Shown here piece by piece: positions 10,241 through 20,489 of a DNA stretch of 64,000 nt (the stretch's first letter is position 1; each line of letters begins with the position of its first letter). The stretch is from an uncultured Granulosicoccaceae bacterium (GTDB taxonomy: Bacteria > Pseudomonadota > Gammaproteobacteria > Granulosicoccales > Granulosicoccaceae): positions 62,001 to 126,000 of the forward strand of contig CALFCF010000048.1 in NCBI GenBank assembly GCA_937951345.1. Direction: 5' to 3'. The notes beneath the pieces are model-generated. The model had not been told where the DNA came from. It worked only from the letters and a program-made list of their open reading frames with translations, and did not search any database. Position numbers and translations under genes: made by a program.

Positions 10241-10291
10241 TGAGACTTCCTTTCGTAAGGTTATTAAAGTTCCTGCTGTCAGAATGCAGAT

Positions 10292-11536
10292 TCAGTGTGC
10301 GACTGCAGCTGCAGCACCTTCGTCGATCAGCGCGCCCGTATTGAATCTGTCTATAGAGAACGGCGCTGCCTTCGGGTGCATCTCGCCGGAGGCGATTGAA
10401 TGCGCAAATAAATGTCCGGACCCCGGTGTGCATTTGAATCCACCGGTCCCCCAGCCACAGTTAAAGTACATATTATTGACCGGTGTTTTCGATAAAATCG
10501 GGGACCTGTCAACTGTAACATCCACAATACCCCCCCATTGGCGTAGCATCCGCAGCCGCGAAAAAATCGGGAAGAGTTCAAGTAAAGGCCCAACAACATG
10601 CTCTATCTGATCAAAGCTACCGCGTTGCGAATAAGAGGTATACGGATCAGATCCCGCACCGACCACAAGTTCGCCCTTATCTGACTGGCTAACGTAAACG
10701 TGAATACCATTAGACATAATGACGCAGTCAAGAACAGGTTTGACAGGCTCTGATACCAGCGCCTGTAGCGGATAGGATTCCAGCGGTAATCTAAACCCGG
10801 CCATATCAGCCAGTACCGAGCTATTGCCTGCTACTACGCAACCGACTTTGCCAGCTGTAATTCGACCTCTGGAAGTACGCAAAGCTTTGACTGTGTTGTT
10901 TTCGATATCAAAGCCCTGCACTTCACAGTTCTGAATGATATCCACACCCAGCTCGTCTGCAGCTCGCGCATAACCCCAGGCAACTGCATCATGCCGGGCG
11001 GTTCCACCACGGCGTTGCAGTAACCCACCCATTACCGGATAGCGACAATTGAGATTAATAAACGGCACCATCTCTTTAACTTGCGCCGGAGTCAGGAATT
11101 CGGAATCAATACCATTCAGGTAGATAGCATTTCCGCGCCGTCCGATTTCCTGCATATCGTGTACGCTGTGGGCAAGATGCAGAAGCCCACGTTGAGAAAA
11201 CATGACGTTGTAGTTGAGTTCCTGGCTTAATGATTCCCAGAGCTGCATTGCATGCTCATAAATACCGGCAGATTCATCAAGCAGATAGTTTGAACGAACG
11301 ATCGTCGTATTACGCCCGGTATTGCCACCACCCAGCCAACCCTTTTCGATCACGGCCACATTGCTGACACCACACTCTTTTGCGAGGTAGTAGGCCGTGG
11401 CCAATCCGTGACCACCGCCACCGACAATAACGACATCGTAGTGAGATTTGGGATCAGGGCTGCGCCAGGCACTCTGCCAGTCCTGATGGTAATTCATCGC
11501 ATTGCGTATCAGGCTGAACAGAGAATACGCGGACAT
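10292..11536 (-). CDS. soxB: Sarcosine oxidase-type beta subunit
   Basis: [55 protein letters not shown] is typical of the heterotetrameric beta subunit; soxB-D-A-G order. Confidence 0.93.
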   Translation of the reverse strand: MSAYSLFSLIRNAMNYHQDWQSAWRSPDPKSHYDVVIVGGGGHGLATAYYLAKECGVSNVAVIEKGWLGGGNTGRNTTIVRSNYLLDESAGIYEHAMQLWESLSQELNYNVMFSQRGLLHLAHSVHDMQEIGRRGNAIYLNGIDSEFLTPAQVKEMVPFINLNCRYPVMGGLLQRRGGTARHDAVAWGYARAADELGVDIIQNCEVQGFDIENNTVKALRTSRGRITAGKVGCVVAGNSSVLADMAGFRLPLESYPLQALVSEPVKPVLDCVIMSNGIHVYVSQSDKGELVVGAGSDPYTSYSQRGSFDQIEHVVGPLLELFPIFSRLRMLRQWGGIVDVTVDRSPILSKTPVNNMYFNCGWGTGGFKCTPGSGHLFAHSIASGEMHPKAAPFSIDRFNTGALIDEGAAAAVAH

Positions 11537-11625
11537 GGAAGCACCCAGCTATGGTTGGAAGGCGAATTCACGGACGCAAGACGCGTCCGATCGCGATGAG
11601 TCTAGCTGTGCAAACCGTGTAGAGT

Positions 11626-13503
11626 TTATCCAGATACGACCGAAAACCGGCGAATTCTTACGCGTGCGACCAACATCGCAAAAAGCAGTGTTAACGGCAA
11701 ACCCAGCGCCCCGCCTCCGGACGAGCCGGATACCTGATCATCACCCGAACCGTCACCTGGTGGCTCAGGATCTTCTGAGTCATCGGTAACCGGTGGATCA
11801 TTGCTTACGAGCGGATCTGTTCCTGCCGCAATCTCTGCGCCATCGTCCTGGCCATCACCATCTGAATCCGGAAGAAGCGGATTCGTACCGGCTGCCACCT
11901 CTGCCGCATCGTCGAGCGTGTCACCATCTGTGTCTGCATCGATCGGACTGGTGCTGAAGACAGTAACTTCTTCATTGTCATCCAGACCATCGCTGTCTGT
12001 ATCTGTCTGTAGCGGGTTACTCCCAGCAGCGACTTCAGCAGCATCATCCAGTGTGTCACCATCAGTATCTGCATCAATCGGGCTGGTGCTGTACACATTG
12101 ACCTCTTCGTTGTCATCCAGACCATCGCTATCAGAGTCAGCTAACAGTGGGTTGGAACCATGCGACTCGATCTCTTGTGCATCCGGGAGAAAATCTTCGT
12201 CCGTGTCCGAACTGGCGGGATCGGTCTGATGTTGATCGACCTCTGCACCATCAGTTAGTGAATCTCCGTCGCTATCCGGGTTGTTTACGTCAACACCCAG
12301 CTCGACCTCGCGAAAATCGTCAAGACCATCACCATCCGTGTCTGCCAATAACGGGTTGGAATCATGCACATTCACTTCTATACCATCATGCAAACTATCG
12401 CCATCCGTGTCCGGGTTGGTGCTGTCAGTTGACCAGATCGAGGCTTCGTCAATATCAGTTAGACCATCACCGTCGGTATCCAGCGGCGCAGCTACACTGT
12501 CCAACAGTAAGGCCATTTGATGTTGGTCGTTCTCACCACCACCACCAATGACATCGCTACCGCTAACCACATGCAGCGTATTGTTGATTACACCCGCAAC
12601 ACCTGTATGCGAGGGCACTGCCAGTGGTTGCAACGAACGCCATACGCCCGTATCAGGATTGAATGCTTCAACTTCAGAGTTGGCAGCAGTCTGTCCAGCA
12701 ACTTCTCCACCAATGTATATGATTTCATCACCAAAGGTTACAACCATTGCACCTGCACGCTGCGTTGGTATGACACTATCTCCGGTGGCCCACTGTCCCG
12801 TCGTAAAATCATAAACATCCACAGCCGTAATTGTGTTGACGAAAGGGTTAGGCTGGGTTGATTGACGACCGGAAGCTGCAACGAGCTTGTCACCAACTAC
12901 CGCTGCAAAAAAATGATCGCGCGCAGTGGGCGCATCTGGTAGCACCTCCCAGGTATCCGCAATAGGATCGTAAACATCGAACCACGGAACAGCACCGCCA
13001 TTGTGTCCACGTGTATTACCACCAACAATATATATTTTGTCCTGATAAAGCACTGCACCTGCTGAACCGCGCAAACGCTCCGTTGGTATGGTAGACCCTG
13101 TTGACCAAACATCGGTTACCAGGTCATAGGTAATGACAGTCGGATGGATTGTCTCATCCGGAAAACAACATTCCAACGCACCTATTGCATAAATTGTGTT
13201 ATTGAACTCTACCGGTTGAAAGTGATTGATTTCCCAGGGTGGCGTAGCAAGAGCTGTCCATGTGTTGGACGTCTGGTCATAAAACTCGACGGGTCTGAAC
13301 TGACGACCGCCGAGGGCGTATAGGCGCGAACCAATAACAACCGAGCCTGATTCATGACGTGGCGTAATACGACTATCATCGGCAGTCGACAGTAAGCCGA
13401 AGGCTGCATTCTGATCAGCATTCTGCGCAACGGCCAGACCAACAACGGTCGATACAAACAACACAGCTGCAAGAATTGCAGATGTACGATTTTGTGTTCT
13501 CAT
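11626..13503 (-). CDS. Kelch-repeat protein with thrombospondin type-3-like Ca-binding repeats and a GlyGly-CTERM-like sorting tail
   Basis: Signal peptide MRTQNRTSAILAAVLFVSTVVGLAVAQ; Kelch-like repeats (LYALGGRQF, IYIVGGNTR); DxDxDG(L/D)xD repeats; C-terminus GSSGGGALGLPLTLLFAMLVARVRIRR. Confidence 0.85.
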   Translation of the reverse strand: MRTQNRTSAILAAVLFVSTVVGLAVAQNADQNAAFGLLSTADDSRITPRHESGSVVIGSRLYALGGRQFRPVEFYDQTSNTWTALATPPWEINHFQPVEFNNTIYAIGALECCFPDETIHPTVITYDLVTDVWSTGSTIPTERLRGSAGAVLYQDKIYIVGGNTRGHNGGAVPWFDVYDPIADTWEVLPDAPTARDHFFAAVVGDKLVAASGRQSTQPNPFVNTITAVDVYDFTTGQWATGDSVIPTQRAGAMVVTFGDEIIYIGGEVAGQTAANSEVEAFNPDTGVWRSLQPLAVPSHTGVAGVINNTLHVVSGSDVIGGGGENDQHQMALLLDSVAAPLDTDGDGLTDIDEASIWSTDSTNPDTDGDSLHDGIEVNVHDSNPLLADTDGDGLDDFREVELGVDVNNPDSDGDSLTDGAEVDQHQTDPASSDTDEDFLPDAQEIESHGSNPLLADSDSDGLDDNEEVNVYSTSPIDADTDGDTLDDAAEVAAGSNPLQTDTDSDGLDDNEEVTVFSTSPIDADTDGDTLDDAAEVAAGTNPLLPDSDGDGQDDGAEIAAGTDPLVSNDPPVTDDSEDPEPPGDGSGDDQVSGSSGGGALGLPLTLLFAMLVARVRIRRFSVVSG

Positions 13504-13644
13504 GATGCTCTTTTGCCCGCTACCGAAAGGTACGGCATCGATCCCTCGCTCTGTCCGCACGGATATATGCTCGGCGTATCGGCCGATAGCGGGAGAAATT
13601 TCGTCCTCCAGGCAATGAAGCGCACAACACAGGGAAAAATAAGG

Positions 13645-13679
13645 AAAAAAAAGCGTGAACCGGGCATAGGACACCCGGT
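13645..13679 (-). terminator. Rho-independent terminator downstream of the ABC transporter genes
   Basis: Minus strand: ACCGGG-TGTCCTATG-CCCGGT followed by TCACGC and TTTTTTTT. Confidence 0.75.
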
Positions 13680-13787
13680 GCGTCAATCAGATGGGCGAAC
13701 CACTATGTTGAAGATGTACTTCGCAAATACGCACAATACTGTGACCGCGTTCCCGTTAAGGCGGTCTAAGGATAGGCAGGTCCGAGG

Positions 13788-14699
13788 CTAAGCAGGTGTT
13801 ATCCCACGTAATCGTTCACCGCGACGACGCAGCAGTTCCACAACCGTCAGTAACACAATCGAGAACATGACAAGGACGGTGGCGACAGCGAGTATAGTCG
13901 GCGAAATCTGTTCGCGAATGCCTGACCACATCTGACGGGGGATGGTGCGCTGTTCGACGTCGGCTAAAAACAGTACCGCAACAATCTCATCCAGCGAAGT
14001 CACAAACGCAAACAACGCACCCGAGATCATGCCGGGTGCAATCAGCGGCATGATAACTTTCCTGAAAGTAGTCCAGCCACTGGCACCTAGATTCTGTGAA
14101 GCCCGGATCAACGAACGGTCGAATCCCACCAACGTGGCAGTCACCGTGATAATCACAAACGGCACACCGAGTGTTACGTGGGCAAAAATCACCCCGGCGT
14201 AGGTCTTTGCCAGTCCAATGTCAGAGTAGAAAAAGAACATACCGGTTGCAGTAATCACCAACGGTACGATCATCGGCGAAATCAACAGACTGGTGATAAG
14301 CGAACGAGCAGGCATTTCAGGTCGGGATAACCCAAGTGCTGCCAAGGTACCCAGCGCAGTTGCGATCAACGTAGATGAGATAGCTATAAAGAACGAATTG
14401 CGAGCCGCACGAATCCACTGTCCGTTGTTCCATGTATCCGCCCACCATTTGGCTGAATCTGATTCCAGCGGATTCGCCATGCCATTTGTGAAAATATCCT
14501 TGTACCAGCGTAACGAGTAAGCGTCCCGATCGAAACGCATCATTCCTTCGGTAAACGAGAAGTAGGGTTCCGCGTTAAACGACAACGGAATAATAATCAG
14601 TACGGGTAGAATTAAAAAAATAAATATTAACGCACACACCAACAGATACAGTGTATGAAGAATTCGTTCACCCAGTGATGCATATGCTGGTAATGCCAT
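13788..14699 (-). CDS. ABC transporter permease (PotC-type)
   Basis: Multi-TM; EAA-like loop ASQNLGASGWTTFRKVIMPLIAPGMISGALFAFVTSLDE. Confidence 0.92.
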   Translation of the reverse strand: MALPAYASLGERILHTLYLLVCALIFIFLILPVLIIIPLSFNAEPYFSFTEGMMRFDRDAYSLRWYKDIFTNGMANPLESDSAKWWADTWNNGQWIRAARNSFFIAISSTLIATALGTLAALGLSRPEMPARSLITSLLISPMIVPLVITATGMFFFYSDIGLAKTYAGVIFAHVTLGVPFVIITVTATLVGFDRSLIRASQNLGASGWTTFRKVIMPLIAPGMISGALFAFVTSLDEIVAVLFLADVEQRTIPRQMWSGIREQISPTILAVATVLVMFSIVLLTVVELLRRRGERLRGITPA

Positions 14700-14726
14700 A
14701 GTCCCGAACCTTTATCTGGATCAACG

Positions 14727-16025
14727 TTATCCGAACTTGAGGTTATCCACGCCAACGAACTTGTTGTACAACCAATAAAGTACAAGTATCACGAGCAGCA
14801 GCAACGTGCCAAGAGCAGCCGCCAGCGACCAGTTCAGTGAACTTTGCATGTGAAAAGCAATAAGATTGGAAATCAACAGACCATCCTGGCCACCAACAAG
14901 TGCAGGAGTAATGTAATAGCCGATCGCTAAAATGAATACCAGTAACGTACCTGCTGCAACACCTGGCAGGGTTTGCGGCAAATAAATTTTTCTGAACGAG
15001 TAAAACCAGCTACCGCCCATCGAGCGCGCTGCGCGCATGTAACTCGGTGGAATCGTCTTCATCACGGAATAAAGCGGCAGTACCATAAATGGCAACAGAA
15101 TATGCACCATTGCTATGATGGTACCTGTCTGGTTGTAAATCATTTGAGGACGAAAATCGTCCGGTATGATGTTCGCCCACACCAGCACGTTATTGATAAT
15201 ACCATTGCTCTGCAGTATCGCGATCCAGGCTGTTGTTCTAACAAGCAGCGACGTCCAGAATGGCAACAGAACCATGATCATCAACAGGTTTGATGTCTTT
15301 AGCGGTAAAACGGACAGCAGATAAGAAATCGGATAGGCCAGGATCAGGCATATGCTGGTGATCAAGGCGGACAACCACAGGGTGCGCCAGAAGATTTTTA
15401 CGTAAATCTGCAGCTCTTGTTTTTTTTCAACAATATTGCCGTCTGCATCGTAGGTCCGGTCAATCGCGGCAACATAAAAGCTCGGTGTGTAGTCACTTGC
15501 GATTCGCTTCAATGTTTTCCATATCAGCGGGTTTTCCCATTTCTTGTTGAGTTCGAAAAGCGCTTGCTTGTAGGGGCCTTCTTCAATATTTTTGGCTTTG
15601 CGGCCGGTTGATTTAAACAGACTGGCCGTGCCGGGAATTTCATAGTTAGTGCGTACAGCGACATTACCGATAGTTTTTCCAACTTCACGGTTTTTACGCG
15701 CTGCCTGAAGGTCTTTTACAAAAGCTTCAAAAACACTTTCTTCAGGGTACTCTGACGCCGAGTCATCCCAAGACTTTATCGCGACGGCGAAATTCGGCAA
15801 TACATTCGATACCGTGGGGTTATGTGCCGAACGCGTCAGCATTTGGCCGATCGGAATGACGAAGGTAACAATCAGAAAAATTAATAAAGGTACCGTCAGA
15901 AGAAACGCCTTGATACGTGCACGGCGGGTCGTGCGCGCAAGCTTCTGTTTTAGCGGAATACCGTCGTCTGCCAGAATCTGTTCCGGCGGGTTCGCCGTTG
16001 ACATACTGTCTGCAGCGGAAACCAT
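14727..16025 (-). CDS. ABC transporter permease (PotB-type)
   Basis: EAA-like loop MRAARSMGGSWFYSFRKIYLPQTLPGVAAGTLLVFILAIG; large periplasmic insertion after TM1. Confidence 0.92.
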   Translation of the reverse strand: MVSAADSMSTANPPEQILADDGIPLKQKLARTTRRARIKAFLLTVPLLIFLIVTFVIPIGQMLTRSAHNPTVSNVLPNFAVAIKSWDDSASEYPEESVFEAFVKDLQAARKNREVGKTIGNVAVRTNYEIPGTASLFKSTGRKAKNIEEGPYKQALFELNKKWENPLIWKTLKRIASDYTPSFYVAAIDRTYDADGNIVEKKQELQIYVKIFWRTLWLSALITSICLILAYPISYLLSVLPLKTSNLLMIMVLLPFWTSLLVRTTAWIAILQSNGIINNVLVWANIIPDDFRPQMIYNQTGTIIAMVHILLPFMVLPLYSVMKTIPPSYMRAARSMGGSWFYSFRKIYLPQTLPGVAAGTLLVFILAIGYYITPALVGGQDGLLISNLIAFHMQSSLNWSLAAALGTLLLLVILVLYWLYNKFVGVDNLKFG

Positions 16026-16146
16026 AGGTATGCTCAGTCAGTTGAAGAGGAAGAGAAAAACGAGCAACGCTGGATTACCCGTTCAAGAAAGAAAGCAGGC
16101 CGAAACAATGCGTTACCGACCTGCTACGAACATGGTGTCAAATCTT

Positions 16147-16193
16147 GTGTTCAACAGCTTTGCTGGTTGAAACCAGCAAAGCTGTACAGATGA
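16147..16193. promoter_or_regulatory. Long intergenic hairpin between substrate-binding protein and permease genes
   Basis: ACAGCTTTGCTGGTT (16154-16168) and AACCAGCAAAGCTGT (16171-16185), with flanking gtgttca/tgaacac; no strong U-tract on the coding strand. Confidence 0.75.
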
Positions 16194-16248
16194 ACACAAT
16201 GGCTTTGAAAACCAGTCAGACTAATCACCACTATATAAGCGATCTGAC

Positions 16249-17337
16249 TTAGTTTGCCAACCAGGCGTTAAAGCGCTCATTCAACTGATCCTGGTTATCA
16301 GCCCAGAATTCAAAGTTGTTTTGCAACGCATTTGCCAGGTTAGCTTCTGCGGTCGGCATTTGCGGACCCATATCGATGTCTTTGTTGTGGTACTTACCAA
16401 CCATCGGACCTGAAGACTTGCGAGCTGGCCCGTATGAAATGTAAGAGGCCTGAGCAGCGAGTTGTTCTGTTGCCGTTGAAAACGCAACAAAGTCCATCGC
16501 AGCTTTTTTGTTTGGTGTGCCCTTTGGCACGACCCAAAGATCCAAGTCCCAGATTTGACCGTCCCAAACTATTTCAAACGGCTTATCTTCGCCAGCAACA
16601 GCATTAAAGATTCGTCCGTTGTAAGCAGTTGTCATCGCAACTTCGCCGTCAGCCAGCAGCTGTGGCGGCTGTGCGCCAGCTTCCCACCAGACAACTTCAT
16701 CTTTTATGGAATCAAGCTTGGCAAACGCGCGATCAACGCCTTCGTCAGTTGAAAGCACTGAGTAAACTTCGTCAGCAGCAACACCGTCTGCCATCAGTGC
16801 CATCTCGAGATTCGCCTTAGGGTTTTTGCGCAAACCACGCTTGCCGGGGAATTTCGCTGTGTCGAAGAAATCACCGATCGTGCTTGGGCCATTGTCCATT
16901 TGGGAGGAATCGTAAGCGAAGATAGTTGACCAGACAATGTTGGCAACTGCACAGTCGTACAACGTACCTGGCAGAAAATCATCAGTTGCTGCAGTGCCGT
17001 CAGGCGCAGCGGGCAGTGCACCATGGTCCATCTCTTCGAGCAGACCTTCGTCGCACGCGCGAATGGCGTCAGATAGCTCAACGTCGATAACGTCCCACGT
17101 GACGTTACCGGCTTCTACTTGTGCTTTGATTTCTGCGATGCCGCCATTGTAGTCTTCAGATTTGATCTGATTACCAGTCGATGCGATCCAGGGCTTGTGA
17201 TAAGCCTCGACTTGAGACTTGGTGTAAGCACCACCCCAGGATACGACTGTGATTGAATCCGCAGCTTGAGCAGCGCCAGCTGTTACTGCCAGTGCGATAC
17301 CTGCAGCTAACGGTGCAAGATTTTTGGTGAGTTTCAT
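16249..17337 (-). CDS. ABC transporter substrate-binding protein (PotD/PotF family)
   Basis: Signal peptide; SITVVSWGGAYTKSQVEAYHKPW..., WDVIDVELSDAIRACDEGLLE. Confidence 0.92.
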   Translation of the reverse strand: MKLTKNLAPLAAGIALAVTAGAAQAADSITVVSWGGAYTKSQVEAYHKPWIASTGNQIKSEDYNGGIAEIKAQVEAGNVTWDVIDVELSDAIRACDEGLLEEMDHGALPAAPDGTAATDDFLPGTLYDCAVANIVWSTIFAYDSSQMDNGPSTIGDFFDTAKFPGKRGLRKNPKANLEMALMADGVAADEVYSVLSTDEGVDRAFAKLDSIKDEVVWWEAGAQPPQLLADGEVAMTTAYNGRIFNAVAGEDKPFEIVWDGQIWDLDLWVVPKGTPNKKAAMDFVAFSTATEQLAAQASYISYGPARKSSGPMVGKYHNKDIDMGPQMPTAEANLANALQNNFEFWADNQDQLNERFNAWLAN

Positions 17338-18066
17338 AGGTTCCCCCTAATTGGATTGAGCAACTGTAGCGTTGTGCGATCTATCTGAGTGCAAAACCAA
17401 AGTGCAGACAACCCTTTCTCATACGTTGCAAACGAAAGGGTTAGCAGATGCAAATGGTTCCTGTTGCAGTTGATTAAACGCAGTCTGGTCACAGCTATTA
17501 TTTGTTTAACCGGATGCTCCGGAAATATTCGTCCCCACTGCACATTTGCAAAGTTTACAAGGTTCGCAACTTTTGCAATAGCCGCAATGCAGCAGGATTC
17601 ACGGGGTCTGTTTGCCCAACGTCTGGCTTAATGTCTCGCTTAATATTAAGCCCGGCTGCAGACCTGCACGACAATCCTACCAAATAATGGGTAAATTTCC
17701 GTAGACCGTGACACGACTGTAAAGCATGCAGCGCAATAACGACAGATCCGCCGACTGCATTATCCATTTTATGACAAATATTCAGCTGGCATTCAGCAAC
17801 GGCCAATACTACCGGAGGTGGACGTTCCCTGCATTCCAACGTGAGTCATACGCCGCAGCAGCGAGAGGATTTTCGTATTATTGTGACGCAATCAGCTGGT
17901 TTCGCCCTATTACAGCGTAGTCGAGCAGCGCAGCAGGAAAAGAAAACTGCTTAGCCCGACATGGACAGGTGCAGCTGATCCGGTGTCTGCCGAACCAGTT
18001 ATGAACCGGGTTCAAAGGTCAGATTCAGTAGACACTAACCGCACAGACATAAACCGATCTTAGCCG

Positions 18067-19197
18067 CTAGCTTGCCAGTGCGCGGCAATCCTCAACCAGC
18101 CACCCGATTGACAATTCCGACCCTTCCTGGATTCGGGATGAACCAGCAGAATTCGGGATCTTGACTACAAACTCATCATTACCACAAACCAGCATTCGCG
18201 CACGGATGTGGTCACCAAGATAGATCAATTCTTCTACCCTTGCTGAGAAGCGGTTTTTTGATACATCGTTTGAAGGCGTAACGATGACCCTTTCAGGACG
18301 CAGGGACAAGGTACACCGCTGCCCTGTTGAAGACACGTCAATCGGTAGTGCCGTGACCATCGAACCGTCGTCCACGCGTACTGTGCATTCATCACGTTGC
18401 AAATCGTCAATCACGCCACTGAGTCGATTATTCTCACCGATAAACTGTGCAACGAACGCGTTTTCAGGGCGCTCGTATAAATCCGCCGGTGGTGCCAGTT
18501 GCTGTATCACCCCATCATTAAAAACCGCAATACGATTCGACATGGTCAAAGCTTCACTCTGATCATGCGTAACATAAACCACCGTGACACCCAGCTGTTC
18601 GTGAATATGTTTAATTTCGTACTGCATTTGTTCACGCAGGTTTTTATCCAGCGCACCCAGAGGTTCATCCATTAGGACAAGATCCGGATCAAACACCAGC
18701 GCACGTGCAACGGCAACTCGTTGCTGTTGTCCACCTGAGAGTTGTGCCGGGCGTCGATTTCCAAAGTCTTCCAGTTGCACCATGCCTAGTGCTTTTTTTA
18801 TTCTGTCCTTGCGCTCACTTGACGACATGCCCCTTACTTCCAGAGGGAAAGCAAGATTTTCCGCCACCGACATATGCGGAAACAGCGCATAGTTCTGGAA
18901 AACCATGCCAATACCACGTTTATGCGGCGCGACATTATTGATCGGCTGGCTGTTCAGATAGATTTCTCCACTTGTCGCGGGTTCGAATCCGGCGAGCATC
19001 ATTAAACACGTCGTTTTACCGGACCCTGATGGACCCAGCATCGTGAGGAATTCACCTTTTTCGACGTCCAGATTCAGGTCTTTGACAACCAGAATTTCAC
19101 CATCGTAGCTCTTCTGTACATTGGCAAATCGGACCAACGGTTCGCTTGCTGATGAAGCGGCGGGAGGTTGATTGGTCTGTGTTTGGGGCTCACCCAC
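18067..19197 (-). CDS. ABC transporter ATP-binding protein (PotA-type, TOBE domain)
   Basis: Walker A GPSGSGKTT, LSGGQQQRVAVARAL signature, Walker B LVLMDEPLGALD. Confidence 0.95.
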   Translation of the reverse strand: MGEPQTQTNQPPAASSASEPLVRFANVQKSYDGEILVVKDLNLDVEKGEFLTMLGPSGSGKTTCLMMLAGFEPATSGEIYLNSQPINNVAPHKRGIGMVFQNYALFPHMSVAENLAFPLEVRGMSSSERKDRIKKALGMVQLEDFGNRRPAQLSGGQQQRVAVARALVFDPDLVLMDEPLGALDKNLREQMQYEIKHIHEQLGVTVVYVTHDQSEALTMSNRIAVFNDGVIQQLAPPADLYERPENAFVAQFIGENNRLSGVIDDLQRDECTVRVDDGSMVTALPIDVSSTGQRCTLSLRPERVIVTPSNDVSKNRFSARVEELIYLGDHIRARMLVCGNDEFVVKIPNSAGSSRIQEGSELSIGWLVEDCRALAS

Positions 19198-19368
19198 GAT
19201 GATCTACCTGTTGGAATCTATTTATCGAAAAAATGGTTAAGGTCCAGCACCAGAAGACACCGGAATCAACGCAATGTAATCACACCTTACCTGTATTTGC
19301 AGACAAGACGGAGCGCTGTGTCGCATATAACAACATTGCAAACCGAATACAGGTGAAAGGCGCTGACA

Positions 19369-20253
19369 TCAGGCTTTGGACGCTGCATTAGCAGCAAGTC
19401 TTGCGATCAGGCTACTGGTATCCCAGCGAGCTCCCCCCATATCCTGAACTTCAGAATAGAATTGATCCACCAGAGCGGTAACAGGCAGGTTTGCTTTGTT
19501 ATTTCGCGCCTCATCCAAAGCGATCCCCAGATCTTTTCGCATCCAGTCAACTGCAAATCCATGCTCGAACTCACGATCAAGCATGGTGTCGTAGCGGTTC
19601 TCCATCTGCCAGGACTGCGCCGCTCCTTTGGAGATAGCATCTATCACAGCACGCGCGTCAAGCCCGGCCTGTTCGGCAAAGTGCAAACCTTCAGACAACC
19701 CCTGAACCAGGCCGGCGATGCAAATCTGATTAACCATCTTGGTCAATTGACCGGCACCCACATCACCCATTAGTTTGACAGATTTCGAGTAGTGACCAAT
19801 TTGAGGTTTAGCTGATTCGAACGTAGCAGCATCACCACCACACATGACCGTCAGTGCGCCGTTCTCAGCACCTGCCTGGCCACCTGATACCGGTGCGTCA
19901 ATAAAACCACATCCTGCATCAGAGGCGAACTTCGAGATCTCCCTTGCCACGTTCGCTGATGCTGTCGTGTGATCTACAAACACACTACCGCTGCTCATAC
20001 CCGCCAGTACGCCGTTTTCACCAAGCACCACGGAGCGCAAATCGTTGTCGTTTCCGACGCAGGCCATCACGAACTCGGCACCCTCAGCAGCGGCTTTCGG
20101 CGTGTCGCTGGCGCTACCACCGTATTCAGCCACCCATTTTTCGGCTTTAGCCGCCGTGCGGTTATACACACTGACATCGTTGCCGGCCTTCGCCAGATAA
20201 CCAGCCATTGGAAAGCCCATCACACCCAGACCAATAAACGCTACTTTTGCCAT
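19369..20253 (-). CDS. NAD(P)-dependent oxidoreductase, 3-hydroxyisobutyrate dehydrogenase family
   Basis: VAFIGLGVMGFPMAGYLAKAG, FIDAPVSGGQAGAENGALTVMCGG, GQLTKMVNQ. Confidence 0.93.
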   Translation of the reverse strand: MAKVAFIGLGVMGFPMAGYLAKAGNDVSVYNRTAAKAEKWVAEYGGSASDTPKAAAEGAEFVMACVGNDNDLRSVVLGENGVLAGMSSGSVFVDHTTASANVAREISKFASDAGCGFIDAPVSGGQAGAENGALTVMCGGDAATFESAKPQIGHYSKSVKLMGDVGAGQLTKMVNQICIAGLVQGLSEGLHFAEQAGLDARAVIDAISKGAAQSWQMENRYDTMLDREFEHGFAVDWMRKDLGIALDEARNNKANLPVTALVDQFYSEVQDMGGARWDTSSLIARLAANAASKA

Positions 20254-20376
20254 AACTTGTCCTTTGACTTAAATCCGGCGCACCCGCAGCACCGCTCAAA
20301 CGACATGATCGCCGATCAGTCTGTTCCAGACAAGAATCAGACGAGAACAATAGAGACGATATAAGGCAAAAACGAC

Positions 20377-20402
20377 AAAGGGCTGCCATCTGGCAGCCCT
20401 TT
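20377..20402 (-). terminator. Rho-independent terminator downstream of the aquaporin gene
   Basis: AAAGGGCTGCCA-TC-TGGCAGCCCTTT; minus strand continues GTCGTTTTTGCC. Confidence 0.8.
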
Positions 20403-20489
20403 GGATGGGACATCTACCCGTTGCCGGGTTAAACGACGGAGTTTACGCAGTAATGTAGCTGCGCAAGGATCGTTTGCGAATCAATCGGG

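Noticed and set aside
13500-13700. c-di-GMP-I (GEMM) riboswitch upstream of the Kelch gene
   Set aside because: A GGTAGCGGG string resembles the 3' part of GEMM, but the GACGCAAAGCC and GGGCAAACC core elements are missing.
17555-17839. 94-aa minus-strand ORF between the ABC ATPase and substrate-binding protein genes
   Set aside because: No family resemblance, no convincing start context; left as unexplained intergenic DNA.
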